From: Pectinatus cerevisiiphilus
GTDB lineage: Bacteria; Bacillota; Negativicutes; Selenomonadales; Selenomonadaceae
NCBI RefSeq assembly: GCF_004341685.1
Contig: NZ_SMAA01000005.1
Span: 62,001 to 126,000, forward strand
Reading direction: 5' to 3'
Length of the DNA: 64,000 bases
The notes under the pieces are model-generated. The model had not been told where the DNA came from. It was given only the letters and a program-made list of their open reading frames with translations, and did no database searches. The first letter of the stretch is position 1. Every line of letters begins with the position of its first letter. Below are positions 37,623 to 46,278 of this stretch, one piece after another. A program made the translations under genes and the position numbers.

Positions 37623-38867
37623 TTGACTTCAAGTATGGCCGCTTCTCATTCAGTGGGAAAAGTAGCAAAGGATGTCATCTTCGGGGCAAGTGCTGCTTGC
37701 CGGGAAGCTGTCAGTAAATATGGCAGTGAAAAAGTAACCAACGCGACAATTGGTGCTATTATGGATGATAACGGACATCTGGCTTGCATCCCTATCGTAG
37801 AAAAAGTTCTGCGTACATTACCCATAAATGATCTTATTTCTTATGCACCTATCTCCGGTGTTCCTGAATATCTGGATATGACCACTGCGCTCACATTTGG
37901 CGACCATAGGCCTGATGGGTATACTGCTGCCGTGGCTACTGCCGGTGGTACAGGTGGTATTCACCATACAATCTGGAACTATACCGAAATGGGTGATAGT
38001 GTTTTAACTTCCAATTGGTTCTGGGGAACATATAACATGCTATGCCATGAAGCAGGCAGAAAACTTGTTACCTATCCTCTTTTTGATGAAAAGCTTCATT
38101 TTAACATAAACGCGTTTTCTGCTAAAGTGGATGAACTTATCGCTAAACAGGACTCACTGCTAATCATCATCAACGCTCCAGCACATAATCCTACAGGCTA
38201 CAGCTTAAGTGAAAGTGAATGGTCTGATGTCCTTGCTGTCTGCCGCAAACACGCAAAGATACCCGGTAAAAAAATAACCATAATGGTCGATATTGCTTAC
38301 ATTGATTTTGCTGGCGAAAAAAATGAAACCCGCAAATTCATGCAACAGTTCTCCAATCTGCCAGATAATATTCTTACTATATTTACGTTCAGTATGTCTA
38401 AGGGTTATACTGTTTACGGACAGCGTTGCGGATCAATGATCGGGTTGTCCTCCTCTAAAGAAGTTATTACTGAATTTGCCAATATCAATAAATACACAAG
38501 CCGGGCTACCTGGTCTAACGTAAACCACGGTGCCATGGCATTGCTTGTTGCCATAAATAAGGATAAGACTTTACAAAAACAATTTGAAATAGAACGTGAT
38601 GCACTTTATCAGATGATTCGCCGCCGCGGTGCAATCTTTATGGAAGAAGCTCAGGAATGTGGCCTAAAAGCTTTGCCGTATAAAGCAGGTTTCTTTCTTT
38701 CTATTCCTGCTAAAAATGCTACCGCAGTATGTGATAAAATGCACGATGATTTGATTTTTGCCGTTCCACTCAAAGCGGGTGTGCGCATTGCCGTCTGCTC
38801 TGTCCCTATTAATAAAATGCACGGAATCGCCAAAAAAGTTCTGAACACTTTAAATACCATTGAATAA
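37623..38867 (+). CDS. Aspartate/aromatic-type aminotransferase (class I, PLP)
   Basis: A 414-residue PLP enzyme related to AspC/TyrB. Evidence is NAPAHNPTGYS (substrate-binding Asn region), the strand IMVDIAYIDFAG with the cofactor Asp and Tyr, and the Schiff-base lysine in FSMSKGYTVYGQRCG. It transfers amino groups between aspartate or aromatic amino acids and 2-oxoglutarate; the specificity cannot be read. The start chosen is the TTG at 37623, 7 nt after GGGGG; the longer frame begins upstream of that site. A perfect palindrome lies upstream and an MFS exporter gene follows by about 100 bp. Confidence 0.86.
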   Translation: MTSSMAASHSVGKVAKDVIFGASAACREAVSKYGSEKVTNATIGAIMDDNGHLACIPIVEKVLRTLPINDLISYAPISGVPEYLDMTTALTFGDHRPDGYTAAVATAGGTGGIHHTIWNYTEMGDSVLTSNWFWGTYNMLCHEAGRKLVTYPLFDEKLHFNINAFSAKVDELIAKQDSLLIIINAPAHNPTGYSLSESEWSDVLAVCRKHAKIPGKKITIMVDIAYIDFAGEKNETRKFMQQFSNLPDNILTIFTFSMSKGYTVYGQRCGSMIGLSSSKEVITEFANINKYTSRATWSNVNHGAMALLVAINKDKTLQKQFEIERDALYQMIRRRGAIFMEEAQECGLKALPYKAGFFLSIPAKNATAVCDKMHDDLIFAVPLKAGVRIAVCSVPINKMHGIAKKVLNTLNTIE

Positions 38868-38967
38868 ATAACCCCACATTTTTGCTACATATCGCCAAAC
38901 AGCTTTGGAAAGCTATCCAGGGCTGTTTTTATTATTCTTTGATTTTGTACCATCGGAGGATTTTTAT

Positions 38968-40374
38968 ATGGAAAATTACGAACGGAAAATTGATTTTAAA
39001 TTGATTATGGCGATTGTTGCCACAGGTATTATGGCTTTTGCAGGAGTAGTCATTGAAACGGCCATGAATGTTACTTTTCCTACACTTATGAAAGAATTTC
39101 AAGTGGACACGTCGACAGTACAGTGGATAACCACCGGATATTTATTGATTCTTTCCATTATTATCCCTGCCTCATCCTTTTTGAAAAAGAGGTTCTCGAC
39201 AAAGTCCTTGTTTGTGACAGCGGCAATTTTCTTTCTTGCCGGTACTATTCTCGATGCCTGTGCCCCATCTTTCTCACTGCTGCTTTCTGGCAGAATCCTA
39301 CAGGGTTTTGGTGCGGGGATCGCCCTGCCGCTTATGTTTAACATTGTTTTGGAACAAGTACCCTTTTCTCATATGGGAACAATGATGGGAGTTGCTACTC
39401 TCATTCTCGCGGTTTCACCGGCAGTGGGTCCTTCTTTCGGTGGTTTTGTCATTAATTATTGGGGCTGGCGGATGATCTTCATTTCCTTGCTGCCATTACT
39501 AATAATCTCGCTGCTTATCGGTATCTTTTCAATCCGTACCATCGTAAAGCCAGTGCAAATTCCCTTTGATTGGCCTAGCTTTATACTTTTAGCGATAAGT
39601 TTTAGCAGTCTTATTTTTGCCACAAGCAGCGTCGGCACGCTCGGCTGGCACAATCCTCTCATATTAAGTGAATTTTTTATCTGCATCCTCACTTTCATTA
39701 TTTTCTACAAATCCGCCAGTCGAAAGAAAAATCCCATTTTCCATCCGTCTGTTTTTCGCATAAAAACATTTACACTAAGTGTTATCGTCATTGGTATTGT
39801 ACAATTCATCTGCCTCGGTCTTGGCTTTCTAATTCCCAATTATTCCCAACTTGTCTCTGGTCAAAAAGCACTGGTTGCCGGCCTTTTGCTATTACCCGGT
39901 TGTATTGTCGGTGCCTTTATTCCCCCTTTTAGCGGCCGTCTTTTAGACCGTATCGGCGCAAAAAGACCTATTCTATTAGGCAATATCTGCATTATCGTAG
40001 CTGCCTTTCTCTATAGCATTTTAGCCCAGCAGATTACAACTATGCAGTTTACTATTATTTACATAATCTTTACTATCGGCCAAGGTTTCAGCAGTGGTAC
40101 TTCCATGACCAATGGGCTGCGCCAGCTTCCCGAAAACTTGAGCACCGACGGAAACGCCGTCTGTACGACAATCCAACAATTAGCTGGTGCTGTTGGTACT
40201 GCCGTTGTCACGACCCTTGTCTCCGCCGCGCAAGAACAATTCCCCGATCAATTGCCTTATGCTACTATGCTCGGCAGTAGGGATGCGTTGTTCTTATTAT
40301 TTGCCTTAGCATGTATTGCCCTTATCTGTTCCATGATTATTTTCCGCAATATAAAAAAACCACAGACTACTTAA
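38968..40374 (+). CDS. MFS transporter, DHA2 family (14 TM)
   Basis: A 468-residue inner-membrane protein with about 14 hydrophobic segments. MENYERKIDFKLIMAIVATG is the N-terminus from the ATG at 38968 (CGGAGGA 8 nt upstream); the longer frame to 38905 lacks support. ATMNVTFPTLMKEFQV-like TM1, SGRILQGFGAGIALPLMFN and AVGPSFGGFVINYWGWRMIF are DHA2 motifs. Likely a proton-driven exporter; substrate unknown. It lies downstream of the aminotransferase, possibly in the same transcript. Confidence 0.87.
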   Translation: MENYERKIDFKLIMAIVATGIMAFAGVVIETAMNVTFPTLMKEFQVDTSTVQWITTGYLLILSIIIPASSFLKKRFSTKSLFVTAAIFFLAGTILDACAPSFSLLLSGRILQGFGAGIALPLMFNIVLEQVPFSHMGTMMGVATLILAVSPAVGPSFGGFVINYWGWRMIFISLLPLLIISLLIGIFSIRTIVKPVQIPFDWPSFILLAISFSSLIFATSSVGTLGWHNPLILSEFFICILTFIIFYKSASRKKNPIFHPSVFRIKTFTLSVIVIGIVQFICLGLGFLIPNYSQLVSGQKALVAGLLLLPGCIVGAFIPPFSGRLLDRIGAKRPILLGNICIIVAAFLYSILAQQITTMQFTIIYIIFTIGQGFSSGTSMTNGLRQLPENLSTDGNAVCTTIQQLAGAVGTAVVTTLVSAAQEQFPDQLPYATMLGSRDALFLLFALACIALICSMIIFRNIKKPQTT

Positions 40375-40393
40375 ACATTCTGCCATAAAAATA

Positions 40394-40433
40394 AAATCCG
40401 CCCTGCCTTTGATATTTAGGCAGAGCGGCTTTT
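40394..40433. terminator. Bidirectional terminator between the MFS gene and the hypothetical gene
   Basis: A 10-bp stem CCGCCCTGCC/GGCAGAGCGG (one mismatch) with AAAAT on one side and TTTTATTTT on the other, between two convergent genes. Confidence 0.78.
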
Positions 40434-41118
40434 ATTTTCCTGCATTAACTCTCGTCCGTATCTTTTGTAAATGCGGAAAAAGCTTTACTTCAAGTTTATT
40501 AACAAGCTCTTGCAATTCGTGGGAATCAAAATCATAACTGACTTCCGGAATGTCAAATACTCTACTTTCCCCAAAAAATTCATCACGAAAAACATTGTAA
40601 TAAATTATAAAATTACTCTTATTGGTAAAATCGCTGTAATCAAAAATAATGTATGAACCATTTATGACGCGTACCGGTTGGTCGGGTGTTATGAACAACT
40701 TAAAACCGGCGAACGTTTCCGGCAGCATTTTTTTATAATCCCATTGCATAATTTTTTTATCATGCACAATAGAAGTTATATGTTTGGGATTAAAAGTCTG
40801 CATATCAGCCAGCAAATCGTCACACCTTTCCTGAAGTATCTTTTGAAAAGCTGCAAGATCCGCATAAATATATTCTATCACGCAAAATTCTGTGAGCCCA
40901 ATCCGCATACGCAATTTGTACTCATTTGTTTCTTCATGATAATATACCGTCACGCTGCGATGCGTTTCTTTATTTTCATAACGGTAAAGATCCAGTACAT
41001 CACCTTTTTCCTGCATAAGCAGCACGTAATCAAACCCGTGTATTTGTTTAGGCAGCGTCTTCATGTACTCCCATGTTTCGATCTGCGCCATTATCTTTTC
41101 TTTTGTTGCCGCCTTCAT
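40432..41118 (-). CDS. Hypothetical protein with a tandem-duplicated domain
   Basis: I do not recognise this 228-residue soluble protein. It consists of two similar halves. Half one has ETWEYMKTLPKQIHGFDYV (about residues 14-32) and VTVYYHEETNEYKLRM; half two has MQWDYKKMLPETFAGFKLF and NFIIYYNVFRDEFFGE. Shared pattern: W-[ED]-Y-x-K-x-LP-x4-GF, then a hydrophobic strand, a [VI]YY strand and a C-terminal Leu-rich helix. No signal peptide, membrane span or catalytic motif is visible. It lies directly after pyrE (18 bp), probably co-transcribed. Confidence 0.7.
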   Translation of the reverse strand: MKAATKEKIMAQIETWEYMKTLPKQIHGFDYVLLMQEKGDVLDLYRYENKETHRSVTVYYHEETNEYKLRMRIGLTEFCVIEYIYADLAAFQKILQERCDDLLADMQTFNPKHITSIVHDKKIMQWDYKKMLPETFAGFKLFITPDQPVRVINGSYIIFDYSDFTNKSNFIIYYNVFRDEFFGESRVFDIPEVSYDFDSHELQELVNKLEVKLFPHLQKIRTRVNAGK

Positions 41119-41136
41119 ATTATCACCGCTGTAAAC

Positions 41137-41712
41137 TTATTTACCGGTACGACCACGTTTTGTCATTGGCACATTATCTTTGCAAAGTGGACAATCTTCC
41201 TGTTTATATGTAGTAACATTCAGTTTCAAAAGTGCTTCGTGTGGTACATCACCAAAATCAGCTTTGCCGCCGCTTCTATCAACCAATAAACCGACACCGA
41301 CAGGTATGGCACCTTCACTCCGGACAACATCAATAACTTCTTTGACAGATCCACCGGTAGTAACTATATCTTCAACAATCAGGACACGTTCCCCTGCTGC
41401 CAAAGAGAACCCACGCCGAAAAGCCATCTTGCCATTTACGCGTTCCGTAAAAATTGCGCGCGTACCAAGTGCTTTACCAACTTCATGAGCCAATAAAATA
41501 CCGCCTGTCATCGGTCCTACCACAGTTTGGATCTGTTTATCAGCAAACCTGGCGGCCAGTTCCTTACAAAGTGCTTCCGTATATTCAGGATGCTGCAACA
41601 CATTGAATTTTTCCACATACATGGGGCTGTGCAACCCAGAGGTCAGTAAAAAATGCCCCTTCATTATAGCGTTTGTTTTTAAAAGTAAATTCTTTACTTC
41701 CTGTTCAGTCAT
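41137..41712 (-). CDS. pyrE: Orotate phosphoribosyltransferase
   Basis: PyrE joins orotate to PRPP to give orotidine monophosphate. The 191-residue product has the PRPP-binding motif VLIVEDIVTTGGSVKEV and the upstream VVGPMTGGILLAHEVG. The C-terminus carries a CPLC pair. It is close to pyrF (2.3 kb away) but separated from it by maf and the cobalamin-controlled gene. The hypothetical duplicated-domain gene follows by 18 bp. Confidence 0.94.
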   Translation of the reverse strand: MTEQEVKNLLLKTNAIMKGHFLLTSGLHSPMYVEKFNVLQHPEYTEALCKELAARFADKQIQTVVGPMTGGILLAHEVGKALGTRAIFTERVNGKMAFRRGFSLAAGERVLIVEDIVTTGGSVKEVIDVVRSEGAIPVGVGLLVDRSGGKADFGDVPHEALLKLNVTTYKQEDCPLCKDNVPMTKRGRTGK

Positions 41713-41814
41713 ATTTTATCTCTCCTACTTTTCATTTACGCTATTATATCATTCAGCAATATTTTTGTCATGCCCGCCAATAAATACTTCGTATCTAAGT
41801 AGGTTAGCTATAGT

Positions 41815-43143
41815 TTATTTTCGCTTATACCAATACCAAAGGCATATTATTATTGCGGCAAACAACATTACCGCCCCAACGAGCTCGCCGTTTGTGCCAT
41901 ATAAGGGAAATACCATACCAGCTACACTCAGCACAAATACCAAAACTGGTATCTGCCAAATACTTTTAGCTGGCAAAGCTTCTACAGGAAAATAACCATT
42001 ACTGTTATTCCTTTTTACATTTGCTGACCGTTTCCACCAGCCCACGAACCCCGTTACAATAACAACAATTGTTATTATATCCAAAACAGCCCATATAATT
42101 TTAAGTGTAATTGTATCATGGTTATGAATATGTAAATCCAGGGAAGCCGCTGCAAAGGAGAGATAAGCTGGCAATGGTTCAGTATAATACTGCATACTGC
42201 CCTGCCCATCAGCACCAACAAATACCAATTGTCCCATAAATTCCGTTGGCCTGTCTTGAGCCGGTGTCAAATAAAAAACATAGCGGGAACGGTTTAATCT
42301 TTTATCCGGCATATCAATTGATAAAATATACTTTTTATTGAACTGCTGGTTTATAAAACTGATTGCCTCTGGTAAGCTAACGTGTTCGGCATTTATCTGG
42401 GGAGACATATTTTGTGATGCCGCTGCCTTTACATTGCTTATATAACTGCCATAACCAAGAGAAAATACGACGATCATCACACCACTAAAACACAAAAGGG
42501 CTGCCCATGCGGCCGTGGCTATGCCTAAAAATTTGTGCCAGCCAAACCAGCCTGCCGCTGATGAAGTATGGGAAATCTCAGCAAATCTAGTTTTCTTCAT
42601 AAATGGTTCATAAATGAATATTCCTGATACGACTGATACGAAACTCAGCAAACACATAAAACCCAAAAATACCATGCCGCCCTTGCCAAGTCCCATATAC
42701 ATATGTAATAGATGCATTATATGCATAAATTTAGCAACAAATGGAGACTTCACAACTTCTCTGTGCCAATTCTGCAAAGTATTATCATCAGGATAATACG
42801 CAACTTGCTCGCCACCCATACTCAAACGTGCATCCACAATTTTTTTACTATCCTTATCCTGGATACGGTAGAGAATACGGCCATCATCCGGTTGCACTGA
42901 AATTGCTTTTACAACTTTATTCGGATAATTTGTCAGTATAGTATTTTCACCATCTTCTACATGTTGCCAAACGGAAGAATAATTAAGTGAAGCATGCTGC
43001 ATATTCTCCTGTACCATATTATAATCATGTATTTCCATCTTAAACAAAAGCGGCAGCCCTGTAATACAGAGCAGCAAAAAGAATACGACACAAAGCAAAC
43101 TTATCCATCGATGAATCTTATACCAATACTGCACATTTGTCAT
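41815..43143 (-). CDS. PepSY-associated TM helix protein under cobalamin riboswitch
   Basis: A 442-residue inner-membrane protein of the PepSY-TM family, linked to metal-chelate or siderophore uptake and reduction in other bacteria. Four or so membrane segments are visible: one at residues 12-32, a pair near 155-215, and one or more near the C-terminus (IWAVLDIITIVVIVTGFVGWW). PepSY domains lie between them; histidines occur in LHIHNHDTITL and the HREV segment. It is placed immediately downstream of a cobalamin riboswitch with terminator, so B12 represses it; a role in corrinoid or cobalt acquisition is therefore inferred. Confidence 0.85.
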   Translation of the reverse strand: MTNVQYWYKIHRWISLLCVVFFLLLCITGLPLLFKMEIHDYNMVQENMQHASLNYSSVWQHVEDGENTILTNYPNKVVKAISVQPDDGRILYRIQDKDSKKIVDARLSMGGEQVAYYPDDNTLQNWHREVVKSPFVAKFMHIMHLLHMYMGLGKGGMVFLGFMCLLSFVSVVSGIFIYEPFMKKTRFAEISHTSSAAGWFGWHKFLGIATAAWAALLCFSGVMIVVFSLGYGSYISNVKAAASQNMSPQINAEHVSLPEAISFINQQFNKKYILSIDMPDKRLNRSRYVFYLTPAQDRPTEFMGQLVFVGADGQGSMQYYTEPLPAYLSFAAASLDLHIHNHDTITLKIIWAVLDIITIVVIVTGFVGWWKRSANVKRNNSNGYFPVEALPAKSIWQIPVLVFVLSVAGMVFPLYGTNGELVGAVMLFAAIIICLWYWYKRK

Positions 43144-43159
43144 CTCCCTGAAAAATTAC

Positions 43160-43194
43160 AAAAAAAATAAGCCCCTTCTGAAAAGAAATGGCTT
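43160..43194 (-). terminator. Expression-platform terminator of the cobalamin riboswitch
   Basis: Stem AAGCCATTTC/GAAGGGGCTT with one mismatch and one G-T pair, loop TTTTCA, then eight T on the minus strand, 17 bp before the PepSY gene. Confidence 0.85.
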
Positions 43195-43254
43195 TTATCT
43201 ATAAAATGACTAAGATAATCCCCTCCCTATCGCTCGCAGGTAATAATGGTGATT

Positions 43255-43415
43255 TTTAAACAGGCAGTTCTCCTGACTTAGGTTCATTACCTTATCGCGT
43301 CTTCCCAGTAAAACCAGTGACATTTTGCGATAGACTCCCCTTACAGTGGCGGGACCGTGCCGGTTTTTACCGGCTTCTCTATTAAGTCTTACGACACCTG
43401 TTCGACAATATTCAG
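43255..43415 (-). promoter_or_regulatory. Cobalamin (B12) riboswitch
   Basis: The minus strand shows the conserved blocks in order: AACAGGTG, a GCCGGTAAAAACCGGC hairpin, the core GGTCCCGCCACTGTAAGGG, TGGGAAGACGCG, and AAGTCAGGAGAACTGCCTGTT. This is a standard AdoCbl-type aptamer with a downstream terminator. It controls the PepSY protein gene. A frame running across 43210-43455 is only a by-product. The rest of the 334-bp gap holds the promoter and terminator. Confidence 0.94.
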
Positions 43416-43426
43416 TTACAATAACA

Positions 43427-43455
43427 AATATACTTTCCCTTTTTATAATTGTCAA
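43427..43455 (-). promoter_or_regulatory. Promoter of the cobalamin-controlled gene
   Basis: Minus strand TTGACA (43455-43450), 17-bp spacer, TATATT (43432-43427). The transcript would begin a few bases before the riboswitch. Confidence 0.82.
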
Positions 43456-43477
43456 TGATTTACTGCAAATATATTTT

Positions 43478-44038
43478 TTATTCTATTAGCTTGCAGCCTG
43501 CCCTTTTACAAAGTTCATATAATTGATGTAATGGCAAACCTACTACATTTGAATATGAGCCATCTATTTTCTTTATAAAAATTGCGCTTTTGCCTTGTAC
43601 TGCATATGAACCAGCTTTATCCAAAGGCTCTCCGGTGGCTGTATATCTTTCTATTTCTTTCTGTGATAAGTCTGCCATTTCTACTTCTGTAGTAGAAAAA
43701 GCCTGCCAAATTTTATCATTATAAACAAGCGCAATTCCAGTATATACCTGATGTACCTTACCGGACAATTTCTTTAACATAGTACCCGCATCAGCTGCAT
43801 CAATTGGTTTCCCGTATATTTCCTTTCCCAACACCACGACTGTATCTGCACCTATAACCCAAGTATCTTGATGTTTCGCCGCTATCTGCTTTGCCTTCAG
43901 CAAAGCATTTTCCTTTACCACCTCTGCCGGCAGACCATGTTTTACTTCCTTTGCCGATGATGGTTCAAAAATAAATTTGCAGCCGATCTGTTCCAATAAT
44001 TCTCTGCGCCGTGGTGATGCTGATGCTAATATTATCAT
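43478..44038 (-). CDS. maf: Maf/YhdE nucleotide pyrophosphatase
   Basis: A 186-residue Maf-family nucleoside triphosphate pyrophosphatase, a house-cleaning enzyme for dTTP/UTP-type or modified nucleotides. The N-terminal LASASPRRRELLEQIG, the catalytic-site VIGADTVVVLGKEIYGKP and KAGSYAVQGKSAIFI are conserved. It follows pyrF by 13 bp, so the two are probably co-transcribed. Confidence 0.93.
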   Translation of the reverse strand: MIILASASPRRRELLEQIGCKFIFEPSSAKEVKHGLPAEVVKENALLKAKQIAAKHQDTWVIGADTVVVLGKEIYGKPIDAADAGTMLKKLSGKVHQVYTGIALVYNDKIWQAFSTTEVEMADLSQKEIERYTATGEPLDKAGSYAVQGKSAIFIKKIDGSYSNVVGLPLHQLYELCKRAGCKLIE

Positions 44039-44051
44039 AAAATTCTCCTCA

Positions 44052-44768
44052 TCAATCTACGACAGCTATTTCTGCCAGTATTTTTTTGGCAGCCGCACGT
44101 GGATCATCTGCCTTGTAAATAGGCCGACCAATGACCAACTGACTTGCCCCATTTCGCAATGCCTGTGCCGGAGTCGCGATGCGGCTCTGATCATCTGCGG
44201 ATGCACCCGCAGGTCTTACTCCAGGCGTGACAATCATAAAATCTTTCCCACAGGCTTGGCGTATCTTTGCAGCTTCTTTAGGCGAAGCAACGACACCGTC
44301 AAGTCCAGCTTCTTTAACCATCTTAGCCAACCGCACTACTTGTTCCTCTAGCGGCATCTGCATCCCAAGCTTTGCCCAATCATCCGCATTCACACTGGTA
44401 AGCACTGTTATCGCAATGAGCTTGGGCGGTTCTATTCCCATTTTAGCCGCTTCTTCCTTGACTCGCTGTGCCGCCCTATTCAACATTGTAAAACCGCCCG
44501 AAGCATGCACATTAAAGATATCCACACCCAGTTTCATCAGTGAAATAAGTCCTTCAGCCACCGTATTCGGTATATCATGCAATTTTAAATCAAGAAATAT
44601 CTTTTTCTTTTTGCTCTTCAAATATGTTATTATCTGTGGCCCGACTGCATAAAAAAGTTCCATGCCCACTTTATAAAAAATAATACTGTCTCCCAGTTGA
44701 TCTACTAAAGCTTTTGCTTCAGCCAACGTCCGCACATCAAGTGCCACAATAATTCTCTCATCAGCCAT
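44052..44768 (-). CDS. pyrF: Orotidine 5'-phosphate decarboxylase
   Basis: PyrF makes UMP from OMP. The 238-residue TIM-barrel product shows the catalytic DLKLHDIPNTVAEG (Lys-Asp pair) near residue 60 and the C-terminal phosphate-binding IGRPIYKADDP. Start ATG at 44768 with AAGGAGG upstream. It heads the pyrF-maf unit. Confidence 0.95.
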   Translation of the reverse strand: MADERIIVALDVRTLAEAKALVDQLGDSIIFYKVGMELFYAVGPQIITYLKSKKKKIFLDLKLHDIPNTVAEGLISLMKLGVDIFNVHASGGFTMLNRAAQRVKEEAAKMGIEPPKLIAITVLTSVNADDWAKLGMQMPLEEQVVRLAKMVKEAGLDGVVASPKEAAKIRQACGKDFMIVTPGVRPAGASADDQSRIATPAQALRNGASQLVIGRPIYKADDPRAAAKKILAEIAVVD

Positions 44769-44933
44769 GTACTTAAATTCCTCCTTACAAACGCGTTACA
44801 ACACGCCATTTATTATAACATAACCGCCTACACTTTAGCATTTATCTACCTTATAATAACATTTACATAATCTTTACGTCTAAACATTTTTGCACTATAA
44901 TTATTAACATATTATTATAAGGTGATGTTAAAA

Positions 44934-45407
44934 ATGTCTATTGATAAAGTAAAATCTTATTTTTCTCGATTTGGTATGGAAAATGCTATCATGGAACTCC
45001 CTATTTCCAGCGCAACCGTTCCTGAAGCCGCTAAAGCATTAAACTGCGAAGAAGCACGTATAGCCAAAACCTTATCTTTGAAATTAAACGACGAAGCAAT
45101 ATTAATTGTTGTCGCCGGTGATAAAAAAATTGATAACCATAAATACAAACAAACTTTTGGTAAAAAAGCCGCTATGCTCAAGGCTGATGAAGTTGAAAGA
45201 CTGACTGGCCATCCTATTGGCGGTGTGTGCCCGTTTGCCACAAGAGAAGGATTAAAAATATACTTGGATGAATCCCTTAAACGTTTTTCCACTGTATTTC
45301 CTGCTTGCGGCAGTACCAACAGCGCAATTGAACTCACGGTAACAGACTTAGAAAAATATTCCCAAGCTGCCGGCTGGGTTGACGTTGGCAAAGATTCTAT
45401 CCATTGA
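44934..45407 (+). CDS. YbaK/EbsC-type aminoacyl-tRNA deacylase domain protein
   Basis: A 157-residue single-domain protein of the YbaK/ProX fold, which hydrolyses mischarged tRNA such as Cys-tRNAPro or Ala-tRNAPro. Motifs are LNCEEARIAKTLSLKLNDEA, VVAGDKKIDNHKYKQTFGKK and GVCPFATREGLKIYLDESL. The ATG at 44934 is preferred, since AAGGTG then lies about 9 nt upstream; longer alternatives start at 44922. A TauE/SafE exporter gene follows by 32 bp. Confidence 0.87.
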   Translation: MSIDKVKSYFSRFGMENAIMELPISSATVPEAAKALNCEEARIAKTLSLKLNDEAILIVVAGDKKIDNHKYKQTFGKKAAMLKADEVERLTGHPIGGVCPFATREGLKIYLDESLKRFSTVFPACGSTNSAIELTVTDLEKYSQAAGWVDVGKDSIH

Positions 45408-45439
45408 ATATTATGATCTTATATTAACGAGGTGATTTC

Positions 45440-46201
45440 ATGTTATTATTTGCAGCCATGCTCGTTTTAGGGCTGATAATAGGTTTTGTTGGTGCTGGTG
45501 GTGCCGGTGTAGCAATTACACTGTTGACAGTCGGCTTCGATGTAAAAATCCATACTGCTCTCGGTATAGCTCTCGGTACAATGATGTTTACCACTTTATC
45601 GGGAGCCTTAAGTCATTTACGTGAAGGTAATGTGGATTTAAAAATAGGCTGTGCCATGGGTATAGGCGGCGCTGCAGGTGCTTTCCTCGGCGCTAATACA
45701 TCCAATTATATTTCTTCTGCTGGGTTGAAATCAGCTACAGCAATAATGATGCTGCTTTCTGCATTACTTCTATACATAAGGCTTTTCCACTCTCAGCTAA
45801 TGTCTAAAGCGCTACATATAAAACCTTCAGTCTTAGTTGGCCCGCGTTTTTGGATCACTGCACTTATCACAGGCATAGTAAACGGTTTTTTATCAGGAGC
45901 TTTTGGTATCGGTGCAGCAGCCTTCATCCAGCTTAGTATGTTATTGATATTCGGTATGCCGCTTTATAAAGCCGTTGGCACAACGATGATGATCATTATC
46001 CCTATTTCAGCTTTCGGTGGTTTGGGCTATATTCTTTCCGGACATATTGATTTTGTTCTCTTTCTCGAAACGCTACTCGGTCTGATGGTCGGTGCCTTCA
46101 TCGGTGCAAAATTTACACGTATGGTGCCTATTCCCGTACTGCGTTTTTTTATGGTAGCAATGCCTGTACTCGGCGGCGTAATATTAATGTTTTTCGATTA
46201 A
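45440..46201 (+). CDS. TauE/SafE-family sulfite/organic anion exporter
   Basis: A 253-residue inner-membrane protein with about eight hydrophobic segments arranged as two repeats. Typical features are the N-terminal LGLIIGFVGAGGAGVAITLL and the repeat GIVNGFLSGAFGIGAAAFIQ. Members export sulfite, sulfoacetate or other small anions. GAGGTG precedes the ATG. It follows the YbaK gene and precedes the chromate transporter pair; the sulfur-related neighbourhood downstream makes a sulfur anion plausible but unproven. Confidence 0.88.
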   Translation: MLLFAAMLVLGLIIGFVGAGGAGVAITLLTVGFDVKIHTALGIALGTMMFTTLSGALSHLREGNVDLKIGCAMGIGGAAGAFLGANTSNYISSAGLKSATAIMMLLSALLLYIRLFHSQLMSKALHIKPSVLVGPRFWITALITGIVNGFLSGAFGIGAAAFIQLSMLLIFGMPLYKAVGTTMMIIIPISAFGGLGYILSGHIDFVLFLETLLGLMVGAFIGAKFTRMVPIPVLRFFMVAMPVLGGVILMFFD

Positions 46202-46224
46202 TAAATAATTCCCCATTAACAATC

Positions 46225-46256
46225 AGCTGTCATCACCGCTAGGTCTGGTGACAGCT
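46225..46256 (+). terminator. Weak hairpin between the TauE and chrA genes
   Basis: An 8-bp stem AGCTGTCA/TGACAGCT encloses a smaller ACC/GGT hairpin; the T tract after it is poor (TTAATTC). Confidence 0.35.
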
Positions 46257-46278
46257 TAATTCACTAAAGGATATTTAC

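Noticed and set aside
43210-43455. 81-codon frame on the minus strand upstream of the PepSY gene
   Set aside because: It lies entirely across the cobalamin riboswitch and its promoter; the conserved RNA blocks explain the sequence.
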